Shown piece by piece: positions 33,961 through 45,045 of a stretch of 64,000 bases of DNA. Under the pieces are notes generated by a model. That model did not search any database. It saw nothing but the letters and a program-made list of their open reading frames with translations, and had not been told where the DNA came from. Both the position numbers and the translations under genes were made by a program. Location of the stretch: the NCBI GenBank assembly GCA_022432975.1, contig CM039508.1, positions 51,301,646-51,365,645 of the forward strand, given 5' to 3'. How positions within the stretch are numbered: the stretch's first letter is position 1; the number at the start of each line of letters is the position of its first letter. This DNA is from Begonia masoniana. Its lineage: Eukaryota > Streptophyta > Magnoliopsida > Cucurbitales > Begoniaceae.

Positions 33961-35590
33961 GAACTTGGAGAAAGTCAGAAAAAGTGGGAAAGGTTGGAGA
34001 TTTAATGGGAATCACGAGGGAAGCAAACGAATAATAAGTAATCTCTCCACGTACCCAATGAAATGTTGTCTATATCTTGTATTTATTTTCATATATTATT
34101 ACTTTCATTCCTTAGCCAATTCCATTGTTCAGTTATTAGAGCCAACTTAACTCGTAGTCCAGTTCGATCAACATAACTAAGTGTAACAAAGTCTTATTGT
34201 GCTCAACTCACGAGTTAGTTCTCTCATGAGCAGAGCCTAACGTGTTTCATCGAGGCTAACAAGCTGACCCAACTTTTACTTATTATTTTAGCGAACATGA
34301 AATGTATTCAACATTCACTCGTTAAGTTAGCTGGTTTAGTCAAACAAATCCACAAAAACTACTCAAGGGTGGGGAGTTGTTCGGATTAGTTGGCTTCTTT
34401 CTCTCCGGTTTGATTTTGATTTTGAATTGTTTTTATATGTTGAATATCTCTGATCCTATATAAGTAAGATGGATTCAAGTTACCTTGTTTAATGTTAAAC
34501 CTTTATAAATTGAATTATTTTATGAATGATTTACTAATCATTTTGATTTTTTTTGTAGTGACAAGAATGTGCATAACATAATGTCACATCTAATTAGGGG
34601 AGGGAAAGAATGCCTCAAAGACTCTCCTAGCACGCCATACATTAAATATAGTAAAACAAGATGTCACGTTTTTCAATATGGAAAATTTATGGACATAGCA
34701 CAAGTATGGGAAGCATATATTATATCTATTAATTAATCTTATTTATGAAACATTACATTTATGGATAAGTAGGGCCTAGTAGAAATAGCAATAGAAGAAT
34801 GACAAATGAAACCCACAAATTCAGAAGAAAATTAGAGAAGGCTACCCAAATACTGTCCCTCAGCTAGAAGGCATCCTCTTAAATAGCCGTTTGATAAATT
34901 AAAGCTTTGGCTGCATGGGTTATCCTTAAGATCAAGATCGTCCGTACGGGTGGACATGACCCATCTTGAGGATTGAATTTCCTCCATTTGTTTTATTTAG
35001 GGGTTCTTGAGAAAAAGGACACTTGACTAAGTCTATATGACAGCTTAGTAATTATTTAATCCTCCATTAAAGAAGTAAAAAATGAATCTAATTAGAATAG
35101 GTAAACTCCTAAGCTTTATTTGTGGACATTGTATCTTCTACTAAGTTTAGAAGATTGTTAAATTCAATCATTGATTTGAAGATTTGAGAGTTAAAGACAA
35201 CACCATCTAAATGTAAAGAAAATAAAAAGAGCATTCAGAACTCGGATTAAGTATTAATTGAATGATAAGTGTAATTGGTGAAATAATATTGTCAATAATG
35301 TTACAAATAAATCTTCGAATAACAATTGTATTTTTGACAAACAGATAATCGAAGATAAGATCTCAAAGTAAAGAGAGTTTTTCCATTGACACTAAACTTT
35401 TAATTTTATCAATCGACATCTTATAGTTTGAAGCATGAACATTTTGTCTTTATGGTTTGACATTAAGCTATCGTCACTGTTCATTCTTTCTTCCCTACTT
35501 CTTATGCAACCTCTCTCTCTCTCCTTCACTCTCTCTCCACTCTCTCCCTCCACTTAAGAATGGTGATACCCACCTCCAATGTTATTCACA
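33961..35590. other. Intergenic DNA, no gene recognised
   Basis: AT-rich with a CT-rich patch at 35510-35550. A 'gagcctaacg' phrase near 34227 resembles the 48.8-kb repeat but has no boundaries. Confidence 0.5.
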
Positions 35591-35759
35591 AAAAAAAAAA
35601 AAATTGTTTTAATCCTCTGCAATGTTTGAAATTACGTCATTTTTAATCTCTTTTACACTTGCCTCTTTTCTATTAACAGGTAAAAATAGCGACAGCCTCG
35701 ACGACATTTTCACCAGTTATGACTCCCACTTCTTCAGTTACATCACCAAGAAGACAGGA

Positions 35760-36534
35760 AAAAAAAAAACAATACCCAACATCAGAGACTGAATTCATTT
35801 GGTAGACTAAAAGCAAACACCCAAATGAAAATAACGTTTTCTAAGATGGATCAAGGAAATAATCTACAAAACTCCAACAAATTGATAATAACCTCCTCTT
35901 CCACAAAGGTTCTGTGTAGACTAACTCAGTAACTGATACTGACCAAGTTTAAGCCCGCTTAAACTTGACAGATACACTCGAGAATAAATCACATCATCAT
36001 TGAGCTATCAAAGTTTTCACAACAAATTGTTTTTGAATGTGTTGAAGACTCTTCACTAGAATTTATACCCTCGAACACATTCAACGCATAATTCATTAAA
36101 CTAGTTTCACTATATCGCCTCGGAGTTTTAACATTCCACTTAGTTTTGTCTTTTGCAATATCACTCTAACGTGAAGCTAAGACTAGTGACAATGTAGTGA
36201 CAACCTCACCCTGAACATATGAAATAGGTTGAAATATCGGCTCTAACCTAGATCCCGATACCAATTGGAACTTAATCTGAGAATCTGACTTCTTTTAAGT
36301 CTTCTCCAGTATCTGTTTAGAATATGAATATACTCATTTAGCAGCTTTATTATCCATTACTGTAGAACCCTGCAACACATATAAATTTGCAGACCTCTTG
36401 TGTCCTTTTAACATAACGAGAGCACCCCTACTGATCTTCAAAAATCCACTTACAATGTTGTACTCGTACCTTTTGAATTCAAAGTACTCGACGAGATCAG
36501 ATTCTTTTTCAACTCAGGAACATGTCGCATATTG
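35760..36534 (-). pseudogene. Decayed copia element, 3' part (GAG-pre-integrase region, tail and hairpin)
   Basis: Read on the minus strand from 36534 downward. A RHVPELKKNLIS segment (GAG-pre-integrase) is followed by SANLYVLQG-like sequence, then directly by the same tail as the 23-27 kb copia element (…LNVFEG at 36084-36066) and the hairpin at 35967-35944. There are several stops and frame changes. Integrase, RT and RNase H are missing at the same place as in the other copy. It continues 39756-40290 across a nested insertion. Confidence 0.8.
35944..35967 (-). other. Conserved hairpin, second copy
   Basis: Arms CAAGTTTAAGC (35944-35954) and GCTTAAACTTG (35957-35967) are separated by 2 nt. 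They are identical in both arms to 26308-26332. Confidence 0.9.
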
Positions 36535-37572
36535 TGTCAGGACTAGGTCTCGCCCGAAACCCCAGCCCCGACTGGAGAATTGGATTCCCGAGGTGGGAAG
36601 ACGTATATCAAGTTTTCAATTTGCATGGATATTGTATTTTTATTTAAACTCGTCCTCCTTATACCTGGCTTCTTAAAATAAGATGTTTCCAAACAGTTTA
36701 TATATATATAATATATATTTTCCAACCATATGTTTAACAGGTACACATTATCTATATATATACATTAGAGTCTATAAGGAAGTTACAACACAGTTATAAT
36801 AAGGTCACACACACGTAAGAGTTTATAAGATTTCTAAACTGCCAATCTCAGTCCCAATACAAAAGAAAATTATCTACTTCGATGGTTTATCCTATACCTC
36901 TTCTAGTCCTTTATGTTGCTTTTGTTTTTCTGTCTCGGTGAACGATCTCATTATCTGAAAAAAAAATATAAATATCCACAGAATTAGCTTTGCGCCCAGT
37001 AGATAATTCTAGCAGGTAGAATAGCTAATTCAGACTCTATCCACACTAATTAGGACCAATCTCTAACCTCCACCTAATCATGATTTAAGTTTGAAATCAA
37101 TTTAAATATCATGTATGTGCTTTGAAATCTATGCAATTATTATAAAATATATGTATTTTTAGCTTCAAAGCTTTTAAAATCATTCCATGATTTGTTGAAA
37201 GCTTTATATATATACATAAGCAAATCCAATGCAATTTTAATTTAATTCACCTAAATTAAATATCATATTTTCCATCCCATTTTCCAAAACAACTTTTCAC
37301 ATTCAGATTGAAATGAAAAATGCAATTATCTCTAAACCGACTCATATGATCATCACACACATCTACAAGTTCTCGGGCTTACTTTGATAGGGCTGTAGAA
37401 CCCTTCTTGCATTGCTCTCTCTTGAGGTTTAAGGACTTTCAACCCAATTAGGACATATAGTTAATCTCCTACTCAGTTTCATACTCATAATTATCGCACA
37501 CGAAGAGTCAAGTCCAGTCCAATGGGTTCTTATGTCACCATGACTTTCAACTTCCTCCTTTCTAAATGCATG

Positions 37573-37581
37573 CTTTAAAAT
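37573..37581. repeat. Target-site duplication (left) of the Pack-MULE
   Basis: ctttaaaat, repeated at 38738-38746. Nine base pairs is the Mutator length. The unoccupied site survives once in copy (iii) of the host repeat, near 51153-51161. Confidence 0.9.
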
Positions 37582-37890
37582 TAGAAAATTATCAATTTTA
37601 ATCTTGTACTATACACGTTATTTCAGGTAGACCCCTGTACTAAAAAAACTGACAAATCGAACCATGTACAATTATTCTATTCTCGTGTTAAACCTTTTTA
37701 AAATTTTTGTTAAAACCCTACCGTTAGTGCACACATGCAGAATCCAAATTTCTTAAAAAACATAACTTTTATCCTTTCTATTCGTTTCCTCCTTACATAG
37801 ATATAAATGCCATAAGAGATATAAACTCGCAGCGACGGAATAAAGTTTCATTCTAATTTTCAGGCTAAAAAGAAACTACCAAATCCTCAC

Positions 37891-38193
37891 CATCGCAGTC
37901 GAAAATGAAGGTCTCGACAGAGTCAATAAGCTCGTCCGCATTTTTAAGTGGCTGCGCAGACACTCTAGCAGTGAAACCCTCCATTGTAGAACTCTTATTG
38001 CTCCTATTCTTCTCGCATCTATTCCATCCAAAACTCGAAGAAGTAGAAGAAACAGAGGAAGAAGAATCAGAAAGATGCTTGAGACCCAAAGATCTGGAGA
38101 GCTTGGGGTCGAAGTGAACGAGGAATTTCGAAGGATTCGCAAGGAAAACTGCGGAGAAAGAAAGAAACGCTGCTGTTGATGATCTACTAAGCA

Positions 38194-38194
<1 letters not shown>
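37891..38194 (-). pseudogene. PGLP: Captured exon 1 of chloroplast 2-phosphoglycolate phosphatase (PGLP)
   Basis: From the ATG at 38194 the frame is open for 101 codons plus one base. It encodes a Ser-rich chloroplast-transit-like leader starting MLSRS, then NADELIDSVETFIFDCDG, the start of the HAD phosphatase core whose aspartates (DCD) are catalytic. The frame stops exactly at a good splice donor (GATG|gtgagg, donor at 37890). Captured intron sequence follows, then the terminal inverted repeat. All later exons of the roughly 360-residue enzyme are absent, so no phosphatase can be made. Read through the donor, the frame ends after 109 residues. The parent enzyme removes phosphate from 2-phosphoglycolate in photorespiration. 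The intact frame suggests recent capture. Confidence 0.85.
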
Positions 38195-38241
<47 letters not shown>

Positions 38242-38250
38242 CTTTTCTCC
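38195..38250. repeat. (CT)n microsatellite in the captured leader
   Basis: A long CT run directly upstream (on the minus strand) of the captured ATG. It is probably the 5' untranslated region of the parental PGLP gene. Confidence 0.7.
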
Positions 38251-38312
38251 CAGTGGGATAAAAATGGATGAACTGGAAGAGAGAAGCTCCTTAGCGATTA
38301 GGCTATGGCAGT

Positions 38313-38352
38313 TTGAGGTAGGCTATGGCAGTTTGAGGTATGCTATGGCAGT
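38313..38352. repeat. Short tandem repeats in the Pack-MULE
   Basis: The phrase 'ggtatgctatggcagtttga' and near copies occur about three times at 38300-38355. 'ggaggaagctcgcgatttc' occurs twice (about 38379 and 38432). Confidence 0.8.
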
Positions 38353-39755
38353 TGGTGACTCTGGAAAATCAGAGAGGGAGGAAGCTCGCGATTTCAAGCT
38401 GGAGACTCTGGAAAATGGAAAAATTGGAGGGGAGGAAGCTCGCGATTTCGGGTTTGGTACACTGGAAAAATCTAAGAGGGAGCAGGGAGCAAGGTGAAGA
38501 TTTGGGATCTAGGGCCAGAGGATTGAGCAGAGCAACAAAGGAGAAAACGAAGAAAACGAATAGAAATGATAAAAGTTATGTTTTTTAAGAAATTTAACCG
38601 TAAGGTTTTAACGAAAATTTTAAAAAGGTTTAAAACGATAACAGAATAATTGTACAAGGTTCGACTTGCCTGTTTTTTTAGTACAGGGGTCTACTTGAAA
38701 TAACGTGTATAGTACAGGGTTAAAATTGATAATTTCCCTTTAAAATATTTATAAAGCAATGCTATGTACATTTAAAACAATGAAACTCAACCCACCCATA
38801 CAATTGATATCAATATGTTCAATTCAACGTAAAACATCATTTTCAAAATTTTATGTTTTAATATTTCAATAAAATCAGAAATAAATAAATTTTCACAATT
38901 CATTGTCCAATTTGTATAAAAACGATATTAATTTATCACTTCCATTCATCAAATTTCAACCAAATCACAATAATCTCTAAACTTATCCAGAACCAAGATA
39001 GAAATGTAAACTATCTCCACCTAGTAATGCAATAAAGTATAAGCTAACTATTTTAACCGTTAGATTTACTTACAGTAAGTCGATTCCTTTACTTCATATG
39101 AATTTTTCCACCAAACTTATCGATTTTTATGCCAAAATACCCCTCTCACCAAGATGAACACTTTTCTCTAAAAGATCAACTCCCAAATCTCCATTTTTCT
39201 CCTCATTTTTCTTCCTCTCTTTCTCTTTCTCTTTTCTTTCTTTCTCTTCTCCTTTATTCTTCTTCTCTCTTTCTTTCTTTCTCGTTTTTCCCACGTAAAA
39301 CCCATAATCTTCAGCCACTTCATCATCTTCTAGAATACTTTCCAAGGTTAATTTACCATTTGATCCAACTTATCCACTTAATATTACCTTTTTACCCTTC
39401 CTTAATTGGTTAATTACTAAATTACCAAGTTTAATTAATTTTTCAATCCTAACTAAATGTTAACTCCCCATTTTTGGTTTCCTTTCACGCCAATTGCCAT
39501 AATCCTCCACAAGTTTGACTTTTCAAATCCACCATTTAATTTAGTTACACAATAATAATATTTTCACTATTCATTTTTAATAATCAATTATAAATTAGCA
39601 TAATTTATTACGTGCTTCTAATAAATTATATGATAAATTTTTCTCTTGATATATCATTTCTTCAATACAACTTATATTTACATATTTTTTCATATATAAA
39701 TATACCTAATTACATTTTTGTCTATAAAATACAATTAAAAATTTGAACCGTTACA

Positions 39756-40290
39756 TTACCGGTGTTCTCACAACTTCCTCAAACATTCTAATTCTAATAG
39801 TAAGGATATCAACTACTTTAAAAGGTGTGTTATTACTTATTAACACAACACCTTCTAAAACATACTCATATGTCGAAAATCAATTATGATTGTAACCTAT
39901 ATTAAAATGAATAAGCTGCATCAGAATACAATCATTGTTTGGCTATACTCATATGTCGAAAATCAATTATGATTGTAACCTATATTAAAATGAATAAGCT
40001 GCATCCAGAATACAATCATTGTTTGACTTTGAATTTTCCTCTGACACAACTAGAAGATCTCCATCACTATAATTTTTTCTTACTAACTTCACTGGATGTC
40101 ATCAATTGTTTTCTCTTTTGAGCAGCTTTTTTAATATTTTGTAATTTTCGGCACTCAAATTTAATGCATCTCCTTTTCTGATAGAAGTAACAAGTTCTAT
40201 CCCGATTCCTTGACTTTAATTTGCTCTGCAAACCCTAAACATCATCAGTGCTTTGTTGTTTGACTTTTTTTGTTCTACCCTGAACAACGA
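39756..40290 (-). pseudogene. Decayed copia element, 5' part (gag end and protease)
   Basis: Read on the minus strand from 40290 to 39756: a basic stretch with degenerate zinc-knuckle cysteines, then VVSEENSKSNNDCILDAAYSF, equivalent to the copia protease site WILDSACSFH with the catalytic Asp kept and neighbours changed, then …VVRTP at the insertion point. Stops are frequent. Confidence 0.7.
39867..40030. repeat. Tandem duplication of about 82 bp in the copia protease remnant
   Basis: Two head-to-tail copies run from 'tactcatatgtcgaaaatca' (about 39864 and 39946) to 'aatcattgtttg', almost identical. They duplicate the remnant protease active-site region. Confidence 0.88.
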
Positions 40291-40309
40291 GTCTCTATCA
40301 CGACCCAGA

Positions 40310-40880
40310 GGTGGGCCTAAACTGAAATGTCGGGTTGAACGAACTGATCCTCAGAGAGAACTCGACCGTCTAGCCCAAGGCTAGATTTTACAGCAGAAGA
40401 CTTGAATTTTACTGAGTTTTGACCCACAAAGAATTGACTGAAATCCACATAGTGATGACATGAGAATAAAATAATGTAAAACTTAAATGAATCCAATAAA
40501 TTATGTGCAAGAAATAAAATACCAGACACCTAATATTTGATACAAACGACAAATAAGAAGAATAACAACAAATAATTCCTCACATGGATAAAAAATAAAG
40601 CTCAAGAAAACAAATAAGAGCAACAACAAACAACAACCTCCACGATCCTAACTTAGGAAATGGAGGGGATATTTTGGGTAAGTGACTAATTCAGTAGTGT
40701 ACCTTATATTATACTCAAATACATGTGAAAAATAATTTTATCATTTTTCTTCTTAAAAACTATGAATATTCATTAAAATGTAGTGCATGGATTCATATTC
40801 AAATCATTTCTTTTTTATTTCAAAACAGGCTCCACAAGCCAAAGATTTACAAATCATTTAAAATGGTTCCCCCCCCCCCC
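40310..40880. repeat. Decayed retroelement sequence, left flank
   Basis: The interval 40560-40870 aligns by eye with 59140-59480 in the same orientation (shared 'ggaggg..tttgggtaagtgactaa.tcagta' and 'tatactcaaatacatgt' landmarks). A run of about 15 C residues occurs at 40868-40882. No coding region. Confidence 0.5.
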
Positions 40881-43068
40881 CCAACAAAATCATGGTTCAT
40901 TCTGCAGAAGAGAAGGAAAAGTTCTCCTTAGGCATTTTCACGCCCTCTTCCTTCGTTCTCCCTCACGCCGACGCTTCCTCCTCCGATTGATCAATTCTCC
41001 TCCGCTTTTCTTCCTAAATCACAGCCCTAGGTAAGATTTTATGGTTTTGGATGTTAGTTTCCGGGTTTTAGAGTTGTTAACAGTTAGGGTTTCGTTTAGA
41101 ATTTTATTGAAATAGTCGGGTTATGTTAGAAACAGTTAGGTTTACTATATTTACGACTCTAATGGACGTATTAGTGATTATTGGTGAAAGTTAAGTGAAT
41201 TAATGTGTGTTGTTGAGTTTTGGTGGTTGAAATGTGTAAAAACTCCATTAATAGAGGTTTAGATAATCTTGAGCGTGAATTGCTCGATGAAATGCCCAAA
41301 TGAAGTAGAATGAAATTTTAGGAAATTTGCCTTAGCTAGGAGTTTCATTTGGTCTTTGAAACGATTTATTTGGATTTAGCTTTATTGACCCAATTGTGGA
41401 ATGACTTAGGTGACGAAGCTCAAAACGAGGCGCTCGGATGGCTAAGGACGCGAGGTAAGTTCTCGTGACTTACTGTGACCGATAGGCCTACACCATACGT
41501 CGGTTTTTGGTTGTTGAGGAAATTGGTGCAATGAATGTTTTTATGCTTTTGGATGGGTAGTCTAGGTTTAGATGTTTTATAGGTTATGTTTTGTATTGTT
41601 TTGATGATATTCACGTTCTTATGCTTACGATATGCATTTAATTTTTCATGCACCATTGTTTTACGAAACGACATGAAAATGAATTTACGCATGGATTTCA
41701 TAAAAGAAAATGTAAAGAATGAAAGTAAAGTATCATGGAAATAATGCATGGTGGTTATCGGGGTGAGGTTCAGACTTGACGTTCCGTGGTGAGCGAGTTT
41801 TCCTCCCTTCAGATAGTGTGGGCTATCTAACCGCTTGATGTGCCCTATCCATTTGCCGAGCGCTCTGATAACCAAGACTGTCACGTACTGAAAATGAAAT
41901 GAATGGACTGAATTCATAAAATTGCATATACATGTTCATGCATTGTCATTTATGTAGAATTTACTGAGATTTATTCTCATAGGCATCTTTATGGTGTAGG
42001 TGAACTCAAGGAAGGTGAGGAAGAAGTTCCTCTACCCGATGAACGAACAGGTTGAAGAAGGGTGCCCGTGGGAGTGCGCTGGTGCAGTCGGTGCGATTTT
42101 GACCCATGGGGACAATGTATAGGTATTTTTGGGTATGATGGGTAGAATTGATATAGAAATTGTATAGAAAACTTATTTTGGATGATTAGCCACTATTTTG
42201 AGAATGTTGACGTTGTTAGGGGTTTTCTGAATTATTTGATACAGGGGTTTACTTTTTGGATGATTTTTACAAGCTTCCGTTGCGTAGGTTTAGTGTTGAT
42301 GAAATAGATTTGATTTTAATGCTTGAAATGGATTTTGATGATTAGAGTCGGGAATTATTGATTAGAGTTGGAATTGATGATTTTGATTGAGGTTTTCAAT
42401 TAAATGAATGTGTATTTTAGGTAGAAAGGTTATAGATGAATTGAGGAATTTATAAAGGTGAATTTGATGCTTAAGGAGGAAAGGGAGTGAATTGATATTG
42501 AGTAGGTAGAGTTGGTTAAGTATGGAAGAGATTGGAGGTGTTGAATGTGTAAAAATTGGAAAAATTGTCTTCGGAGTGTCGACCTGTGCTTGTAAGGGTC
42601 GACCACTACCAGGCAAGAGGTAGACCTGTACTTGTAGGGGTAGACCCCTACCAGGCAAGGTGTCGACCGATCAGACAAGATGTCGACTGATCCCAGTGCA
42701 AATGAAAACCAGAGGCAAATGAGGTGTCGACCCTTTTAGCAGGGGTCGACCCCTACCAGACAAGGTGTCGACCGCTGTTGCAAGATGTCGACCGGTGTTA
42801 GTGCAAACAAAAACCAGAACCCTTTTAGGGGTCGACCACTGTTATGAAGTGTCGACCGAAGGCTCTGTGGTCGACCGGGGTTCATTTTATCGTGTCAAAC
42901 TTAGGATTTTGGTTAATTTTACCTTATAATGAGTCTTTCATGCACAATAGTCTTCCGCTACCAAGGTTTAATGTTCTAAACGATGTCGTTTGAGGAAAGA
43001 AATAAAGTCATTAATTAAAGTCGAAAAAAAAATTATGAGAATTTAAAGTATAGAAAAAGGGGACGTCA
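40881..43068 (+). repeat. LTR-like unit with dense GTCGAC motifs
   Basis: This lies between two segments that correspond to neighbouring parts of the 59-60 kb repeat (40560-40870 and 43070-43200), so it looks like a plus-strand insertion into an older element. It ends ggggacgtcaca, typical of a gypsy LTR 3' end. The 5' boundary is not clear. There is no coding region. An interior array of GTCGAC sites occurs at 42578-42875. Confidence 0.5.
42578..42875 (+). repeat. GTCGAC-rich degenerate array
   Basis: Eleven GTCGAC palindromes occur in about 300 bp, in units such as ggggtcgacccctaccag and gcaaggtgtcgaccg of about 25-50 bp with variable spacers. Several near copies read gtagacc. Confidence 0.9.
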
Positions 43069-43224
43069 CATCTCTACCATAATATCACAAAAAGGCAGTG
43101 ATTCAAAGATCAAGTAGCACCTTATGAGTTAGAATTAAGTTGAAAGTGACGGCAATCTGAAGATCTAACCACGTCACCCGGGCTATTGGTGACAACTCAG
43201 TACGGTACAACCTGTAAATCAAAG
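43069..43224. repeat. Decayed retroelement sequence, right flank
   Basis: Aligns with 59600-59740 (gaaagtgacggcaatctgaa versus gaaaagtgacgacaatccaa). Confidence 0.55.
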
Positions 43225-44085
43225 CTTGCTCTTTTGAAATGAAAGATTTAGGAACTTTGCGTTATTTTCTTGACATCAATATTACTTCTTCGCCAAATAG
43301 TTATTTTTTCTCTCAAATAAATTGTATAACTGACATATTTGAGCATGTACGCGATACAAATAACAAGATTGTTGATACGCCTCTTGAGCTCAATGCTTGA
43401 GATTTCTCATTTAATTGGATTCTTTTAAAAAAATTTAGCTTATATCATACTGTATTCAGGAGCTTAGTTTATCTCACCATTAGTCTTTCAAAAATTGCAC
43501 ACGTTGCTCATATTTATAGTCAATTTATTACTTCACGTACTATAATTCACTGGGCTATTGTTTTTCAAATTTTGAAATATCTTCGGGGTATTCAATTTCG
43601 AAGTCTTCTTTTTCATCTACTTCTTTCTTAGAGATGTGTGCCTACTCTATGCCAATTGGGCGATTCCACTTATCATAAGTCTACCTTTGGATGTTGCATC
43701 TCTCTAAGAGATTCTCTTATTTTTTGAAGAGCAAGAAACAAAATAAGATCTCTAGTTCTTCTACAGAGATAAAATGTCGAGCAATAACTTCTATTGCTTA
43801 TGAAATAATTTGGTTGTGTTGGTTCCTCGCTGATATTGGTGTTCTTCTTACTCGATCTACTCTCTTATCTACAAAAAAGAGTGTCAATCTAATTGCATAT
43901 AATTCAATCTTTTTAGAGTACATCACACGTATTGAGATTGACTATCATATCATTCAATATCACTTTCTAGCTAAAACTGTCACACTACCTTTTATTTCTT
44001 CTTTTATGCAGATTGTTGATTTGTTTACAAAATTGCATATCATTTCAAGATTTTTTTTTGCTCTTTAGCAAGCGCTTGATAGTAC
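43225..44085 (+). pseudogene. Copia RT/RNase H remnant
   Basis: The plus strand begins with a MKDLGTLRYFLDI segment (the conserved copia RT end). It continues through TPLELNA, an 'LVYLTISLSKIAHVAH' region, and, in shifting frames, an RNase H end (EIDYHIIQYHFLA, then QIVDLFTKLH). There are at least seven stop or frame changes. No LTR is attached. It is truncated at the 5' end. Confidence 0.8.
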
Positions 44086-45045
44086 AACTATGTCGTGAAT
44101 TTGATGAGAAACGTTAGATTATATATTATATCTTTTATTTTATAGCAAGAGTAATTTAATGTTTTTATTATTATTTGTTGTACCCTTATTTAAACATATT
44201 TTTCTTTTCATTCTTCAAGCAGTAATCAATGGGAAATCATAATCGTTTTTGTCTCCTTCCATTTAGTTTATTGCAATTCACAGATTGTAGGTAACTTCGT
44301 CTTCAACACCCGTCATTTTTTTTTTCACTTATTTGGCTTTCATTTCCAACCAATTTGAAACAACTTTATTGAACGAAAAACTACTTTGATGGACTTGTGA
44401 ACAAGAAATTATGAGTACATGAAATGCATTTGTCATAGAAAATGTCAAATAATTCAATTTTCTATGATAATTGGATTAATGTAAATAAAAGGAAGTCTTT
44501 GAGGGTAGGTTTCCCACCTCCCAACAATTTTAGATTTTTCATTATCATAATTATTATTGCAGTGTTCGGGTAGAGTAGGTAAACAATAATAAAACTTTCA
44601 TTAGCAGAAGAAATGTTCAAGATAGGTTTTGGAAGAAGCTGAAAATGGTGCAAGCTAATTGAGAACAAGGGTTTTCAAATATTTTCCAGTATGTTGTGTC
44701 AATTTGGAGCTTTTGGCATTTACCCATTTGGACTTTTTATGTAAAAATTAAATCTTGGAAATGGGGAAGCGTCGTATGAATGTGTCTCTCCTCAACTTGC
44801 TTAGGGAAATTCTGAGTGAGGAGAGAGAGAGGGACTGAAATTCGTCAGCGTTGGAGTTTCCACAATTTGGGTTTTGATTTAATCGCCCTTTGTTTCTCTA
44901 TCCTCTTGGACCCTCCGAAAATCATGAGCTTTTTCTTATGGGCTTTGAATCCTCTCTCTCTTGCATTCTTCTTTAGCCATAAATGAGCTGAAGATCTACG
45001 ATCTTTTTCTCCGTCATCGCTGCTTGTTTTTTGAGCATCGTTTGA
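44086..45045 (+). promoter_or_regulatory. Intergenic region and 5' leader of KASIII
   Basis: Up to about 44750 the DNA is AT-rich without features. From 44810 there is a GA-rich patch (gaggagagagagag) and a pyrimidine-rich leader typical of a plant 5' untranslated region. No TATA box is assigned. Confidence 0.4.

Larger units (their letters stand above)
37582..38737. mobile_element. Pack-MULE carrying a phosphoglycolate phosphatase gene fragment
   Basis: 1156 bp with terminal inverted repeats of about 200 bp. Left 37582-37792 and right 38538-38737 share gaaattatcaatttt, gtactatacacgttattt and tagacccctgtacta in inverted order. A 9-bp duplication flanks it. Between the repeats there is no transposase but a host-derived segment: exon 1 of a plastid phosphoglycolate phosphatase gene on the minus strand, its start-codon-proximal (CT)n region, and a second stretch (about 38265-38500) with short tandem repeats. 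This is the definition of a Pack-MULE (established knowledge). Confidence 0.93.
36535..39755 (-). repeat. Long-LTR family, copy (ii), split by the Pack-MULE
   Basis: On the minus strand it starts tgtaacggttcaaat (from 39755) and ends cctgaca (36535). Without the Pack-MULE and one 9-bp duplication it is about 2.06 kb. The copia reading frame resumes on both sides (…VVRTP before, MRHVPEL after), so this is a discrete insertion. The expected 5-bp duplication is not clear by eye. It aligns with copy (iii) for most of its length. Confidence 0.75.

Noticed and set aside
37865..38194. A functional phosphoglycolate phosphatase gene
   Set aside because: Only exon 1 is present, enclosed by Mutator-type inverted repeats with a target duplication. 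The remaining exons are absent.
36535..39755. Perfect 5-bp duplication around LTR copy (ii)
   Set aside because: Flanks read ttacc and atatt-like sequence with no clear match. The insertion is supported by the interrupted copia frame instead.
40868..40882. C-homopolymer as a functional element
   Set aside because: A run of this kind is more likely replication slippage or a sequencing/assembly artefact.
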